Positions 43,202 to 52,684 of a stretch of 64,000 nt of DNA are shown here, one piece after another (position 1 is the first letter of the stretch; every line of letters starts with the position of its first letter). This DNA is from Tistrella mobilis (GTDB lineage Bacteria; Pseudomonadota; Alphaproteobacteria; Tistrellales; Tistrellaceae): assembly GCF_041468085.1 (NCBI RefSeq), contig NZ_CP121017.1, positions 1,777,501 to 1,841,500 on the forward strand, read 5' to 3'. The translations under genes were made by a program, and so were the position numbers. A model generated the notes under the pieces. The model did not search any database and was not told the DNA's origin. It saw only the letters and a list, made by a program, of their open reading frames with translations.

Positions 43202-45940
43202 ATGGACGAGCTGCTGAGCGAGTTCCTCACCGAAACGACGGAGAGCCTGTCCACGCTCGACGTCGAGCTGGTGCGCCTGGAGCGCAATCCAGACAATCCG
43301 GAACTGCTGCAGAACATCTTCCGCCTTGTACACACCATCAAGGGGACCTGCGGGTTCCTGGGCCTGCCCCGGCTTGAGAAGGTGGCGCATGCGGCTGAGA
43401 ACGTGCTGGGCAAGGTGCGTGACCGCGAGCTGACGGTCACCCCCTATATCGTGACGCTGATCCTTGAGAGCCTGGACCGGATCAAGGAGATCCTGGCCGA
43501 GCTTGAGCGGACCCAGGCCGAGCCCGCCGGTAATGATGCCGATCTGATCGGCCGCCTGGATGCCGCGGCCGAAGGCGTTGAAGCTCCGGCCAAGGTTGCG
43601 GCGCCGACCGGTGCCGACGGTGCCCCCGATTTCGAGGCGGTGCGCCGGATGATGGCGGCCGAGATGTCGGGCGACGCCCTGCCGGAGGATGAGGACGAGG
43701 GCGACGCCGAGGCCCCCGCCGGCCTGCCGGTGGGCACCGCCCAGCCGCAGGCGCTGGTGGCGGCCGGTGTGGGGGCCGTTGCGACCCAGCAGCCGCCGGC
43801 GGCAGAGGCAGCACCGCGGGCCGATGCCGGCGATCATCACGACGCCGGCGGCAACGGGGCCCCGCGCGAGAGCCACATTGCCGGCCAGACCATCCGCGTC
43901 AATGTCGACCTGCTCGAACATCTGATGACCATGGTCAGCGAGCTGGTCCTGACCCGCAACCAGCTGCTCCAGATGGTGCGCGGCCGCAGCGACAGCGAGT
44001 TCACGGTGCCGCTGCAGCGGCTGTCCCATGTGACGTCGGAGCTGCAGGAAGGGGTCATGAAGACCCGCATGCAGCCGATCGGCAATGCCTGGGCCAAGCT
44101 GCCGCGCATCGTCCGGGACCTGGGTCAGGAACTGAACAAGAAGCTCGACCTGAAGATGTACGGCTCGGAAACCGAGCTGGACCGGCAGGTTCTGGAGCTG
44201 ATCAAGGATCCGCTGACCCATATGGTCCGCAATTCGGCCGATCACGGCCTGGAGCGGCCCGAAGACCGGCGTGCGGCAGGCAAGCCCGAGACCGGTACCA
44301 TCACCCTCAACGCCTATCACGAAGGCGGCCACATCATCATCGAGATCGCGGATGACGGCCGCGGTATCGATCTTGCCAAGGTGCGCCAGAAGATCGTGAA
44401 GGTCGGCCTTGCCACCGAGAACGAACTCGACGGCATGACCGACACCCAGATCGCTCAGTTCATCTTCCGGCCGGGCTTCTCCACCGCCGAGAAGGTGACC
44501 AGCGTGTCGGGCCGCGGCGTCGGCATGGACGTGGTGCGGACCAATATCGAGAAGATCGGCGGCACGATCGAGCTGCGCACCGTCAGCGGCAAGGGATCGA
44601 CCTTCGTCATCAAGATCCCGCTGACGCTGGCGATCGTGGCGGCGCTGATCGTGGAAGCCGCCGGCGATCGTTTCGCCCTGCCGCAGATCAGCGTGGTCGA
44701 GCTGGTGCGTGCCTCCAACACGTCCGAGCATCGTATCGAGCGGATCAACAGCCGGCCGGTTCTGCGCCTGCGCGACCATCTGCTGCCGCTGGTGAGCCTG
44801 GGCCATGCCCTGGCCCTGGTCGACGAGCACGACCCGCAGGTCGAGATCGACGACGATGGCCTGTTCGTCATCGTCTGCAAGGTGGGTACCTTCTCGTTCG
44901 GCATCATCGTCGACCAGGTGTTCGACACCGAGGAAATCGTGGTCAAGCCGGTGGCGCCGATCCTGCGCGACATCACCATGTTCTCGGGCAACACCATCCT
45001 GGGTGACGGCAGCGTGGTCATGATCCTGGATCCGAACGGCCTGGCGACCTCGGTGGGCGAGATCCAGACCGCCAGCGACCGCCGCGCCGAGGCGGCAGCG
45101 GCCGAGGCCGCCGCCAATGCCGACGACAAGCTGTCCCTGCTGGTCTTCCGCGCCGGCGGCGAGGATCCGAAGGCGGTGCCGCTGTCGCTGGTGGCGCGTC
45201 TGGAAGAGATCGACCTCGCCACGGTGGAACGCTCCGACGGCCGGCCCGTGGTCCAGTACCGCGGCCAGATCATGCCGCTGGTCATGGTCAACGAGAGCCA
45301 GGAACTGGCGCGCGAGGGCCGGCAGCCGGTGGTGGTCTTCACCGAGCGGAACCGCACCATGGGTCTGGTGGTCGACGAGATCGTCGACATCGTGGAAGAC
45401 AGCTTCAATGTCGAGCTGCGCAGCCGCCGCGACGGCCTGATCGGCACGGCGGTGATCGCGGGGCGCACCACCGACATCGTCGATGTCGGCTACTACCTCC
45501 TCCGCGCCACCGGCGACTGGTACGAGGCAGAGCCGCGCCGGATCGGGGCCGCGCGTGCCCGGCGGGTGCTGCTGGTCGATGACAGCGCCTTCTTCCGCAG
45601 CCTGATCGCGCCCGTGCTGCGTGTGTCCGGCTACGAGGTCTCCGGTGTGGAAAGTGCCGAGGCGGCGCTGAAACTGCGCGACCAGGGCGCCGAGTTCGAT
45701 ATCATCGTCAGCGACATCGAGATGCCGGGCATGGACGGCTTCGCCTTCGCCCGTACCATCCGCGAAGAGGGCGCCTGGTCGCAGGTCCCGATGATTGCGC
45801 TGTCGTCCCACACCGCGCCCGAGGATTTCGATCGCGGCCGCGACAGCGGGTATGACGACTATGTGGCGAAGTTCGACCGTGAGGGCCTGATCGCGGCAAT
45901 CGGTCAGGTGATGAACATGGCGAAGGGGAGCGTGGCATGA
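43202..45940 (+). CDS. cheA: chemotaxis histidine kinase CheA with fused C-terminal receiver domain
   Basis: A 912-residue kinase. The P1 domain has His44 in RLVHTIKGTCGFLGL. A linker rich in Ala/Pro follows, then dimerisation and ATPase domains with DPLTHMVRNSADHGLE (N-box), DDGRGID and VSGRGVGMDVV. The CheW-like P5 domain spans about residues 510-780. The last 125 residues form a receiver with DDSAFFRS, acceptor Asp in VSDIEMPGMDG, and Lys in YVAKFDR, all intact. The stop overlaps cheW by 4 bp. The fused receiver could be a phosphate sink or a branch output. Confidence 0.95.
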   Translation: MDELLSEFLTETTESLSTLDVELVRLERNPDNPELLQNIFRLVHTIKGTCGFLGLPRLEKVAHAAENVLGKVRDRELTVTPYIVTLILESLDRIKEILAELERTQAEPAGNDADLIGRLDAAAEGVEAPAKVAAPTGADGAPDFEAVRRMMAAEMSGDALPEDEDEGDAEAPAGLPVGTAQPQALVAAGVGAVATQQPPAAEAAPRADAGDHHDAGGNGAPRESHIAGQTIRVNVDLLEHLMTMVSELVLTRNQLLQMVRGRSDSEFTVPLQRLSHVTSELQEGVMKTRMQPIGNAWAKLPRIVRDLGQELNKKLDLKMYGSETELDRQVLELIKDPLTHMVRNSADHGLERPEDRRAAGKPETGTITLNAYHEGGHIIIEIADDGRGIDLAKVRQKIVKVGLATENELDGMTDTQIAQFIFRPGFSTAEKVTSVSGRGVGMDVVRTNIEKIGGTIELRTVSGKGSTFVIKIPLTLAIVAALIVEAAGDRFALPQISVVELVRASNTSEHRIERINSRPVLRLRDHLLPLVSLGHALALVDEHDPQVEIDDDGLFVIVCKVGTFSFGIIVDQVFDTEEIVVKPVAPILRDITMFSGNTILGDGSVVMILDPNGLATSVGEIQTASDRRAEAAAAEAAANADDKLSLLVFRAGGEDPKAVPLSLVARLEEIDLATVERSDGRPVVQYRGQIMPLVMVNESQELAREGRQPVVVFTERNRTMGLVVDEIVDIVEDSFNVELRSRRDGLIGTAVIAGRTTDIVDVGYYLLRATGDWYEAEPRRIGAARARRVLLVDDSAFFRSLIAPVLRVSGYEVSGVESAEAALKLRDQGAEFDIIVSDIEMPGMDGFAFARTIREEGAWSQVPMIALSSHTAPEDFDRGRDSGYDDYVAKFDREGLIAAIGQVMNMAKGSVA

Positions 45941-46434
45941 GTGCGGATATCGTCCGCTACGCCGGCGGCGGCAACGCCCTGGCCCGCACCGGTGACGGCG
46001 AGGTCGTCGGCGCCCAGCGGCAGTTCGTGACGGTGGTGATCGAGCGGCAGACTTTCGGCATCCCGGTTCTGGTGGTTCAGGACATCCTGGGCCCCCAGAA
46101 GATCACCCGGGTGCCGCTGGCCCCGGCCGAGGTTGCCGGCGCGCTGAACCTCCGCGGCCGCATCGTCACCGCGATCAATGTCCGTCGGCGCCTGGGGCTG
46201 CCGCCCCGGCCGGCGGAGATGAAGGGCATGAACGTTGTCGTTGAACACGATGGCGAACTCTATAGCCTGATGGTCGATGGGGTGGGCGAGGTGCTTTCGC
46301 TCGACGACGCCCGGTTCGAACGCAACCCGGCCAATCTCGCGCAGCATTGGCGAGACGTGTCTCTCGGGGTATACCGACTGAACGACAAGCTGCTGCTGGT
46401 GCTTGATGTCGAGCGTCTGTTCGAATTCGGCTGA
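45937..46434 (+). CDS. cheW: chemotaxis coupling protein CheW
   Basis: A 165-residue coupling protein linking receptors to CheA. FGIPVLVVQDILGPQKITRVPLAP and GALNLRGRIVTAINVRRRLGL (described in pieces) are the CheW core, and VVEHDGELYSLMVDGVGEV completes the fold. It starts within the cheA stop (4-bp overlap) and cheY follows after 96 bp. Confidence 0.93.
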   Translation: MSADIVRYAGGGNALARTGDGEVVGAQRQFVTVVIERQTFGIPVLVVQDILGPQKITRVPLAPAEVAGALNLRGRIVTAINVRRRLGLPPRPAEMKGMNVVVEHDGELYSLMVDGVGEVLSLDDARFERNPANLAQHWRDVSLGVYRLNDKLLLVLDVERLFEFG

Positions 46435-46530
46435 TGCCGCCCCTCGCGCCGGCCCGGCCTGTCCGACCGTAGCCTTTCCTCCCCACAAGTGCCCGGGCGT
46501 CGGGCGGCGCGTTCGAGGATTCGATCTGAA

Positions 46531-46896
46531 ATGAAGACCTGCCTGATCGTTGACGACTCCAAGGTCATCCGCATGGTCGCGCGGCGCATCCTTGAGGGTC
46601 TCTCCTTCGCCACCAGGGAAGCCGCGGATGGTCAGGAGGCAGTGGATCGCTGCCGTGAGGCCATGCCCGATGCGGTGCTGCTGGACTGGAACATGCCGGT
46701 GATGAACGGGCTGGAGTTCCTGAAGGCGCTGCGCCAGATGCCGGGCGGCGATGTGCCCATCGTCGTCTTCTGCACCACCGAGAATGATCTCTCCCATATT
46801 CAGGAGGCGATCATGGCCGGTGCGAATGAATACATCATGAAGCCGTTCGACAGCGAGATCATCGAAACCAAATTCACGCAGGTGGGCCTCATCTAG
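46531..46896 (+). CDS. cheY: chemotaxis response regulator CheY
   Basis: A 121-residue stand-alone receiver. DD at 8-9, acceptor Asp52 (LLDWNMPVMNG), Thr in VFCTTEND and Lys in YIMKPFD are intact. I use the ATG at 46531, the start of the first beta strand. The cheB GTG overlaps its stop codon. Confidence 0.92.
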   Translation: MKTCLIVDDSKVIRMVARRILEGLSFATREAADGQEAVDRCREAMPDAVLLDWNMPVMNGLEFLKALRQMPGGDVPIVVFCTTENDLSHIQEAIMAGANEYIMKPFDSEIIETKFTQVGLI

Positions 46897-48152
46897 TGAG
46901 CTCTTACACAGCAGGGGGCGGAGGCGTCGAACCCTATCGCGTGATGGTGGTCGACGACAGCGCGGTCATTCGCGGCCTGTTCATCCGTGTCCTAGAAGCC
47001 GATCCCGAGATCCGTGTCGTCGCCTCTGCCGCGAATGGCCGGATCGCGCTCAACCAGCTGAAGCGCCAGCCGGTGGAAGTGGTCGTGCTCGACATCGAGA
47101 TGCCGGAGATGGACGGTCTGACCGCCCTGCCGGAACTGGTGCGGGCGCAACCCGGGCTCAAGGTCATCATGGCATCCACGCTGACCCGCAAGAATGCGGC
47201 GGTCAGCATGGAGGCCCTGGCCAAGGGCGCGGTGGACTACATCCCCAAGCCCAGCGCTACCAGCGAGGTCTACTCGAACGAGGGCTTCTCGCGCGAGTTG
47301 CTGGCCAAGGTGAAGGCCCATGCCGATCGCGGCCGCCGCGACGGTACGGCGCCTGATCTTGGCAGCGGGGGCACCGCCACTGCTGCACCTGCTGCGGCAC
47401 CTGCCGCACCTGCGGCTGGCGGCAGCCCGACCACGGCCTGGCGTCCGCGCACCGAACCGGCGGCACCTGCCGCACGTCCGGCCGGGGCGCCGGCCACTGC
47501 GGCGGATCTGCCGCAGCGGCTGGGCCTGCAGCGCAAGCCCGTGGTGCTGCGTCCGTTTCCGCCGGCCTTCAGGGCTAAGGCGCTGGCGGTCGGCAGTTCC
47601 ACCGGCGGCCCGCAGGCACTGTTCACCCTGTTCGGGGCGCTGGGCCCTGCTCTGCAGCGGATCCCGGTGTTCATCACCCAGCACATGCCCGCCACCTTCA
47701 CCACCATCCTGGCCGAGCATCTGGCCCGCGCAAGCGGCCTGCCCTGTGTCGAGGCCGAGGACGGCATGCCGGTGAAGGCCGGTCGCATCCACGTCGCCCG
47801 CGGTGACTGGCACATGGTGCCGACCGAAGCGGCCGGCGGGGCGGTGATCCGGATCAACCAGGACGCGCCGGAGAATTTCTGCCGGCCGGCGGTGGATCCG
47901 ATGCTGCGGGGGCTGGCAAAGATCTATGGTCGCAACCTGCTGACCGTCATCCTGACCGGTATGGGGTCGGACGGGCAGCGTGGCGGCGAACATGTCGTAC
48001 AGGCGGGCGGCGTGGTCATGGCCCAGGACGAGGCGTCGAGCGTCGTCTGGGGTATGCCGGGTGCGGCTGCCCAGGCCGGGCTGTGCAGCGCCGTGCTGCC
48101 GCTGGATCGTATGGCCGGCGAGGTCCGCCGGCTGGTCGACGGAGGACCGTGA
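46896..48152 (+). CDS. cheB: chemotaxis protein-glutamate methylesterase CheB
   Basis: A 418-residue two-domain enzyme. The receiver carries Asp66 (VVLDIEMPEMDG). A long Ala/Pro linker joins it to the methylesterase, where Ser234-235 in VGSSTGGPQA, His in ITQHMPATFT and Asp in GMGSDGQRGG form the active site. It removes methyl groups from chemoreceptors. The GTG start at 46896 overlaps the cheY stop, and cheR starts in its own stop. Confidence 0.94.
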   Translation: MSSYTAGGGGVEPYRVMVVDDSAVIRGLFIRVLEADPEIRVVASAANGRIALNQLKRQPVEVVVLDIEMPEMDGLTALPELVRAQPGLKVIMASTLTRKNAAVSMEALAKGAVDYIPKPSATSEVYSNEGFSRELLAKVKAHADRGRRDGTAPDLGSGGTATAAPAAAPAAPAAGGSPTTAWRPRTEPAAPAARPAGAPATAADLPQRLGLQRKPVVLRPFPPAFRAKALAVGSSTGGPQALFTLFGALGPALQRIPVFITQHMPATFTTILAEHLARASGLPCVEAEDGMPVKAGRIHVARGDWHMVPTEAAGGAVIRINQDAPENFCRPAVDPMLRGLAKIYGRNLLTVILTGMGSDGQRGGEHVVQAGGVVMAQDEASSVVWGMPGAAAQAGLCSAVLPLDRMAGEVRRLVDGGP

Positions 48153-48961
48153 TGGCGCCGGAGGATTTCGCCTTCATCAGCGGCATGCTGAAGCAGCGGT
48201 CCGGGCTGGTGATCGGCCCCGACAAGCTGTACCTGCTTGAAAGCAGACTGTCGCCGCTTGCACGGCGCCGGGGGCTGCCGGGACTGCCTGAGCTGATCGC
48301 CGAGCTGCGCAAGCCGTCGGCGGAAGAACTCCGGCGCGACGTCACGGATGCGATGACGACGAACGAGACGTCGTTCTTCCGCGACATCAAGCCTTTCGAC
48401 GAGCTGCGCAATTTCGTGCTGCCCGAGCTTCTGGCCCGGCGGCAGGATCGCCGCCAGCTCAGGATCTGGTCGGCCGCCGCGTCGACCGGGCAGGAAGCCT
48501 ATACCATCGCCATGCTGTTCAAGGAGATGGGTGCGAAGCTCGACGGCTGGCGGCTGGAGATCATCGGCACCGACCTTGCCAACGAGGTGCTGGACAAGGC
48601 CAGGGCTGCGACCTATTCGCAGTTCGAGGTGCAGCGCGGCCTGCCCATCACCATGCTGGTGAAGTATTTCCAGCAGGATGGCGAGCAGTGGCGCCTGAAC
48701 CAGACCATCCGGTCGATGGTGCAGTTCCGCCAGCACAACCTGCTGAACGGGGCGTCGAGCTTCGGCACCTTCGACGTGATCTTCTGCCGCAACGTGCTGA
48801 TCTACTTTGATCAGGACACCAAGCGGAAGGTGCTGGAGGATCTGCGCAAGGCGATCGCGCCCGACGGATTCCTGTTCCTGGGCGGGGCGGAAACCGTGCT
48901 CGGCATCACCGACCGCTTCCGGCCGCTGCCGGATCACCGGGGCGTTTACGTGCCGGCCTGA
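48152..48961 (+). CDS. cheR: chemotaxis protein methyltransferase CheR
   Basis: A 269-residue SAM-dependent enzyme that methylates chemoreceptor glutamates. The N-terminal helical domain is followed by TTNETSFFRD, the SAM-site ASTGQEAYTIAM and FDVIFCRNVLIYF, the standard CheR motifs. I use ATG 48152, which overlaps the cheB stop by one base and follows GGAGG. A strong terminator follows. Confidence 0.93.
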   Translation: MAPEDFAFISGMLKQRSGLVIGPDKLYLLESRLSPLARRRGLPGLPELIAELRKPSAEELRRDVTDAMTTNETSFFRDIKPFDELRNFVLPELLARRQDRRQLRIWSAAASTGQEAYTIAMLFKEMGAKLDGWRLEIIGTDLANEVLDKARAATYSQFEVQRGLPITMLVKYFQQDGEQWRLNQTIRSMVQFRQHNLLNGASSFGTFDVIFCRNVLIYFDQDTKRKVLEDLRKAIAPDGFLFLGGAETVLGITDRFRPLPDHRGVYVPA

Positions 48962-48996
48962 TCCGGCGCCCCCCGGGCGGTGGATACGACACAGGC

Positions 48997-49036
48997 AAAA
49001 CCGCCGGCGGAAGACGTTCCGCCGGCGGTTTTTTTT
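48997..49036. terminator. bidirectional intrinsic terminator between cheR and ctrA
   Basis: A perfect 16-bp stem (AAAACCGCCGGCGGAA with its complement), a GACG loop and a T-run to 49036 form the strongest terminator in the window. The A-run on the left arm makes it functional for ctrA on the opposite strand as well. Confidence 0.95.
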
Positions 49037-49077
49037 GGAGATGGCGCCGGCGCAGCGTCCGGACGGCTGGTGGCCCC

Positions 49078-49809
49078 TCAGGCGGCGTCGGTGCGCCGAC
49101 GGCCCGATCCGTCGTCACCGCTGCGGCTGCCCAGTTCCGGATCCTTCAGCACATAGCCGCGGCCCCAGACGGTATGGATGTAGTTGTCGCCATGGGTGGC
49201 GCCGGTCAGCTTCTTGCGCAGCTTGCAGACGAAGACGTCGATGATCTTCAGCTCCGGCTCGTCGATGCCGCCATAGAGATGGTTCAGGAACATCTCTTTC
49301 GTCAGCGTCGTGCCCTTGCGCAGCGACAGCAGTTCCAGGATGGCATATTCCTTGGCGGTGAGGTGGACGGGCCGATCGTCGACTGTCACCGACTGCTTGT
49401 CCAGATCGACCGTCAGCCGGCCGGTACGGATCACCGACTGGGCATGGCCGCGCGACCGGCGCACCACCGCCTGGATGCGGGCGACCAGCTCTGCCATGTC
49501 GAAGGGCTTGGTGACATAGTCGTCGGCGCCGACGCCCAGGCCCTTGATCTTCTTGTCGGTGTCGGTCAGCCCCGACAGGATCAGCACCGGCGTCTGGACC
49601 CGTGCCGCGCGAAGCCGGCGAACCACCTCGTAGCCGTCCATATCGGGCAGCATGAGGTCCAGGATCATGAGATCGTAGTCATACAGCCTGCCGATCTCCA
49701 GGCCCTCTTCGCCGAGATCGGTGGTGTCGCAGACGAACCCTTCCTTCTTCAGGGCGAGTTCGATCGAGCGCGCAGTCGACGGATCGTCTTCGACGAGCAG
49801 AATACGCAT
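49078..49809 (-). CDS. ctrA: cell-cycle response regulator CtrA
   Basis: A 243-residue OmpR-type regulator. The receiver has Asp51 ([16 protein letters not shown]), the exact position of the CtrA phospho-site. The winged-helix part contains [32 protein letters not shown] in key residues and [23 protein letters not shown], which are near-invariant in CtrA. In this lineage it typically controls motility genes. It is convergent with cheR and divergent from fliI. Confidence 0.95.
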   Translation of the reverse strand: MRILLVEDDPSTARSIELALKKEGFVCDTTDLGEEGLEIGRLYDYDLMILDLMLPDMDGYEVVRRLRAARVQTPVLILSGLTDTDKKIKGLGVGADDYVTKPFDMAELVARIQAVVRRSRGHAQSVIRTGRLTVDLDKQSVTVDDRPVHLTAKEYAILELLSLRKGTTLTKEMFLNHLYGGIDEPELKIIDVFVCKLRKKLTGATHGDNYIHTVWGRGYVLKDPELGSRSGDDGSGRRRTDAA

Positions 49810-50039
49810 GGACCAGCAACCTCATCCGATCGGCGGCAACCCCTCCCGCGCCGGGCCCTGTGACCATGGCGCGTTGGAACGACCCTTTTTATGTCGTCCA
49901 ACGGTATCACGTCGGGATTGTGATGAAAATCCGACAGACGGCTTTGCGAGCACTTCTCAAGGTGTAGGATCACCTGATCGGATAGCGTCCGCGCCCCGCG
50001 CCGGGCGCGGGGCGACGGCAGACGGAAGGACCATGGCCG

Positions 50040-51377
50040 ATGCAGGATCTGATCCGCTCTCTGGCGGGCACGATCGACGCGCTGGACAGCTATGTCGTGC
50101 GCGGCCGCATCGTCGCGGTGCGCGGCCTGATGGCCGAGGCGAGCGGCGTTGCGGCCCGCACGGCCCTTGGCGACCATGTCCGGATCCGGCTGCGTGACGG
50201 CGGGCGGCTGGCGGCGGAAGTGGTGGGATTCCGCGATGGCCGGGCCCTGCTGATGCCCTTCGGCCCGCTCGACGGCGTGGCGCTGGGGGCCGAGGTGGAG
50301 GCAAGCGGCGGCGAGGCCACCATCCGCCCGTCCCAAGGCTGGCTCGGCCGGGTGATCGACGGCTTCGGCCGGCCGATCGACGGCAAGGGGCCGCTGGTGC
50401 CCGGGCCGCGCCCCAGGCCGATGCGGGCGCCGCCGCCACCTGCCCATGCCCGCACCCGGGTCGGTGCCAAGATCGATCTGGGCGTACGGGTGCTGAACAC
50501 CTTCGTCACCTGCTGCCGCGGTCAGCGCCTGGGCATTTTCGCAGCTTCGGGCGTCGGCAAATCGGTGCTGATGGGCATGATCGCCCGCTATACCGCGGCG
50601 GATGTTTCGGTGGTGGGGCTGATCGGCGAGCGCGGCCGCGAGGTGCAGGAATTCATCGAGGGCGCGCTGGGCCCCGAGGGCCTGGCACGCAGCGTGGTGG
50701 TGGTTGCAACCTCCGACGAGCCGGCGCTGATGCGCCGCCAGGCGGCCTATACCACACTGGCCGTTGCCGAGCATTTCCGCGACCAGGGGGCCGATGTGCT
50801 GTGCATGATCGACAGCATCACCCGCTTTGCCCAGGCCCAGCGCGAAATCGGCCTGGCGGCGGGGGAGCCGCCGGCAAGCAAGGGGTTCACCCCCTCGGTC
50901 TTCGCCGAGCTGCCGCGCCTGCTGGAGCGGGCGGGGCCCGGTACCGGCCAGGGCTCGATCACCGGCCTGTTCACGGTGCTGGTCGAAGGCGACAACCATG
51001 ACGAGCCGGTGGCCGACGCCACCCGCGGCATCCTCGACGGCCATATCGTACTCGAACGCTCGATCGGCGAGCGTGGCCGTTATCCGGCGGTGAATGTGCT
51101 CCGCAGCGTGTCGCGGACCATGCCCGACTGCAACACGCCCGAGCAGAACGCCGTCGTCATCCGCGCCCGCCGCCTGCTGTCGACCTATGAGGACATGGCC
51201 GAGATGATCCGCCTTGGCGCCTATCGCGCCGGTTCAGACCCTGCGGTCGACGAGGCGATCCGCTATCACGACGGGTTGGAGCGCTTTCTGTCGCAGGGCA
51301 AGGCCGAGCGTGCGAGCCTTGCCGAAGGCTATGACCAGCTGGCCCAGCTGCTCGGCATGCCCAGGCCCGGAGGCTGA
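50040..51377 (+). CDS. fliI: flagellar export ATPase FliI
   Basis: A 445-residue ATPase that powers the flagellar type III export apparatus. Walker A is ASGVGKS (residues 169-175), preceded by the family's [10 protein letters not shown]. The Walker B region is [26 protein letters not shown] in key residues, typical of FliI. It begins 231 bp from ctrA on the other strand and is followed closely by fliJ. Confidence 0.95.
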   Translation: MQDLIRSLAGTIDALDSYVVRGRIVAVRGLMAEASGVAARTALGDHVRIRLRDGGRLAAEVVGFRDGRALLMPFGPLDGVALGAEVEASGGEATIRPSQGWLGRVIDGFGRPIDGKGPLVPGPRPRPMRAPPPPAHARTRVGAKIDLGVRVLNTFVTCCRGQRLGIFAASGVGKSVLMGMIARYTAADVSVVGLIGERGREVQEFIEGALGPEGLARSVVVVATSDEPALMRRQAAYTTLAVAEHFRDQGADVLCMIDSITRFAQAQREIGLAAGEPPASKGFTPSVFAELPRLLERAGPGTGQGSITGLFTVLVEGDNHDEPVADATRGILDGHIVLERSIGERGRYPAVNVLRSVSRTMPDCNTPEQNAVVIRARRLLSTYEDMAEMIRLGAYRAGSDPAVDEAIRYHDGLERFLSQGKAERASLAEGYDQLAQLLGMPRPGG

Positions 51378-51383
51378 TCCAGG

Positions 51384-51824
51384 ATGGCGAACCCGGTCAA
51401 GGCGCTCGACGGGCTGATCCGCCTGGCGCGCAACGGCGTCGATGCCGCCCGGCGCAACGTCACCGCGGTCGAAGACCAGATCACCGCGATCGAGGCCGAC
51501 GACGCCCGGCTGGTCGCCGAGGTCGCGGCCGAAAAGGCGGCGGCAGGCAACGACCCGGCGATGATTGCCGGCTGGGTCGCCTATGCCGGCCGGGTCGACC
51601 GCCGGCGGGCGGAGATCGCGCAGCATCTGACCATCCTGCGCAAGGCCCGCGAACGCGCGCTTGAAGACCTGGCCGAGGCCTTCCGCACCGTGAAGCGCTA
51701 TGAAATCGCCCGCGACAACCGCCTGGCCCGCGCCGCCCACGAGGCCGATCTGCGCGAAACCGACCGCATGGACGAAATCGGCATGGCCGGTTTCCGGCGC
51801 AAGGCGGCGGAGGAGGGGGAGTAA
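51384..51824 (+). CDS. fliJ: flagellar export protein FliJ
   Basis: A 146-residue, almost entirely coiled-coil protein. It has the size and charge pattern of FliJ, opening with NPVKALDGLIRLARNGVDAARRNV in key residues. It follows fliI by 6 bp. It should chaperone export of rod, hook and cap substrates and stimulate FliI. Confidence 0.85.
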   Translation: MANPVKALDGLIRLARNGVDAARRNVTAVEDQITAIEADDARLVAEVAAEKAAAGNDPAMIAGWVAYAGRVDRRRAEIAQHLTILRKARERALEDLAEAFRTVKRYEIARDNRLARAAHEADLRETDRMDEIGMAGFRRKAAEEGE

Positions 51825-51841
51825 ATCGCGGCCCGGCCGTC

Positions 51842-51944
51842 TCAGGCTTGCCAGGGATCTGTGACGGGCACACCGCCGGCAGCCGTATCGCGCGTGGCCA
51901 CCCTAAGCCCGTGCGTGGCGGCAATGGCGGCGATGAAGCCGTCA
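51842..51944 (-). pseudogene. vapC toxin remnant (C-terminal PIN fragment)
   Basis: Read in the frame ending TGA at 51842-51844, the strand encodes SVPDGFIAAIAATHGL, then VATRDT and VPVTDPWQA before the stop. This is the C-terminal end of a PIN-domain toxin, with the late acidic residue of the active site. The N-terminal part is missing. The fragment directly follows, and partly overlaps, the end of the antitoxin gene. Confidence 0.75.
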
Positions 51945-52157
51945 GGGACGGATGGTTCCGATATCCTGATCACTCAGGCCGATCTCCCGCCCGAGCGCCG
52001 CAAGAGCGTCTCCCATACGCAGTGGCGGTGTGTGCTTGACGGCCCTGGCCAGAATGTCACGAGCTTCGGCCTCCGCTGTGCGGCCATGTCTGGACGCCTG
52101 GGCCTGCAAAGCACTGTGCACCTCGTCGGGCAGATCATTGACGGTCAGGGTTGCCAT
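51942..52157 (-). CDS. VapB/FitA-like antitoxin, C-terminus altered by deletion
   Basis: A 71-residue ribbon-helix-helix antitoxin. MATLTVNDLPDEVHSALQ and EAEARDILARAV form the DNA-binding part, followed by GDALAALGREIGLSD, the start of the toxin-neutralising tail. The last residues (about IGTIRP) do not match the usual C-terminus. The sequence then runs into a vapC remnant, so an internal deletion probably removed the antitoxin tail and most of the toxin. Confidence 0.75.
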   Translation of the reverse strand: MATLTVNDLPDEVHSALQAQASRHGRTAEAEARDILARAVKHTPPLRMGDALAALGREIGLSDQDIGTIRP

Positions 52158-52164
52158 CGCGGGG

Positions 52165-52344
52165 TCATCGCATCTCGTTGTGGCCGAAGAGAAAGATGGC
52201 CCCGCTGCGATCCGCCTGCAAGTCCTGCCACTTTCCACCCGGAAACACTTGAACCCCACCCCGCATCTGCCTACGCTTGCCGGCGCGATGGATGGCACAT
52301 CCGTCGCATACGACATTGTCGTCCAGCGTAAGGAAGATGGGCAT
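52165..52344 (-). CDS. small protein of unknown function
   Basis: A 59-residue sequence beginning MPIFLTLDDNVVCDGCAI with a Cys-x2-Cys pair. It shows no membrane span or family I recognise. It is 7 bp upstream of the antitoxin gene. The neighbourhood consists of gene fragments, so it may itself be a remnant; I cannot decide. Confidence 0.3.
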   Translation of the reverse strand: MPIFLTLDDNVVCDGCAIHRAGKRRQMRGGVQVFPGGKWQDLQADRSGAIFLFGHNEMR

Positions 52345-52435
52345 GAAAATCCGTCTCTCGAACGACTGCGTCGTCAGCCGCATCGCGTCCGGCACGGCCA
52401 CGCCCGGCGGCACCATCATTCACAGCACAGCCTGA
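52343..52435 (+). pseudogene. possible groES N-terminal fragment
   Basis: A 30-codon frame encodes MKIRLSNDCVVSRIAS then GTATPGGTIIHSTA and stops. GroES begins MK(F/I)RPLHDRVVV(K/R)R followed by T-(A)GGI(V/I)IPDTA, so about half of the residues align at expected positions. AAGGAAG precedes it. The remaining two thirds of GroES are absent. Confidence 0.45.
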
Positions 52436-52684
52436 CCATCATCCTGCGGGATCGGGTCTTGTACGGCCTGATTTTGTCAGGACCGGCACCTGTTGCCGCC
52501 GGGTCTGCACCGGCCGGGCCACGGTGTCGGCAGGGGCCGGGGGTCCGGTCTGCCTGATCCATGCGGGGGTGCGCCCCGTTCAGGCTGCCTGATCGTCGGC
52601 AGATAGAGAGAGACCGGCATATCCGCACGGAGGGAGGCGGGCATGCCCGGGGCGGCGCCTTGCGCCCCCGTTCCGGCGAAGAGA

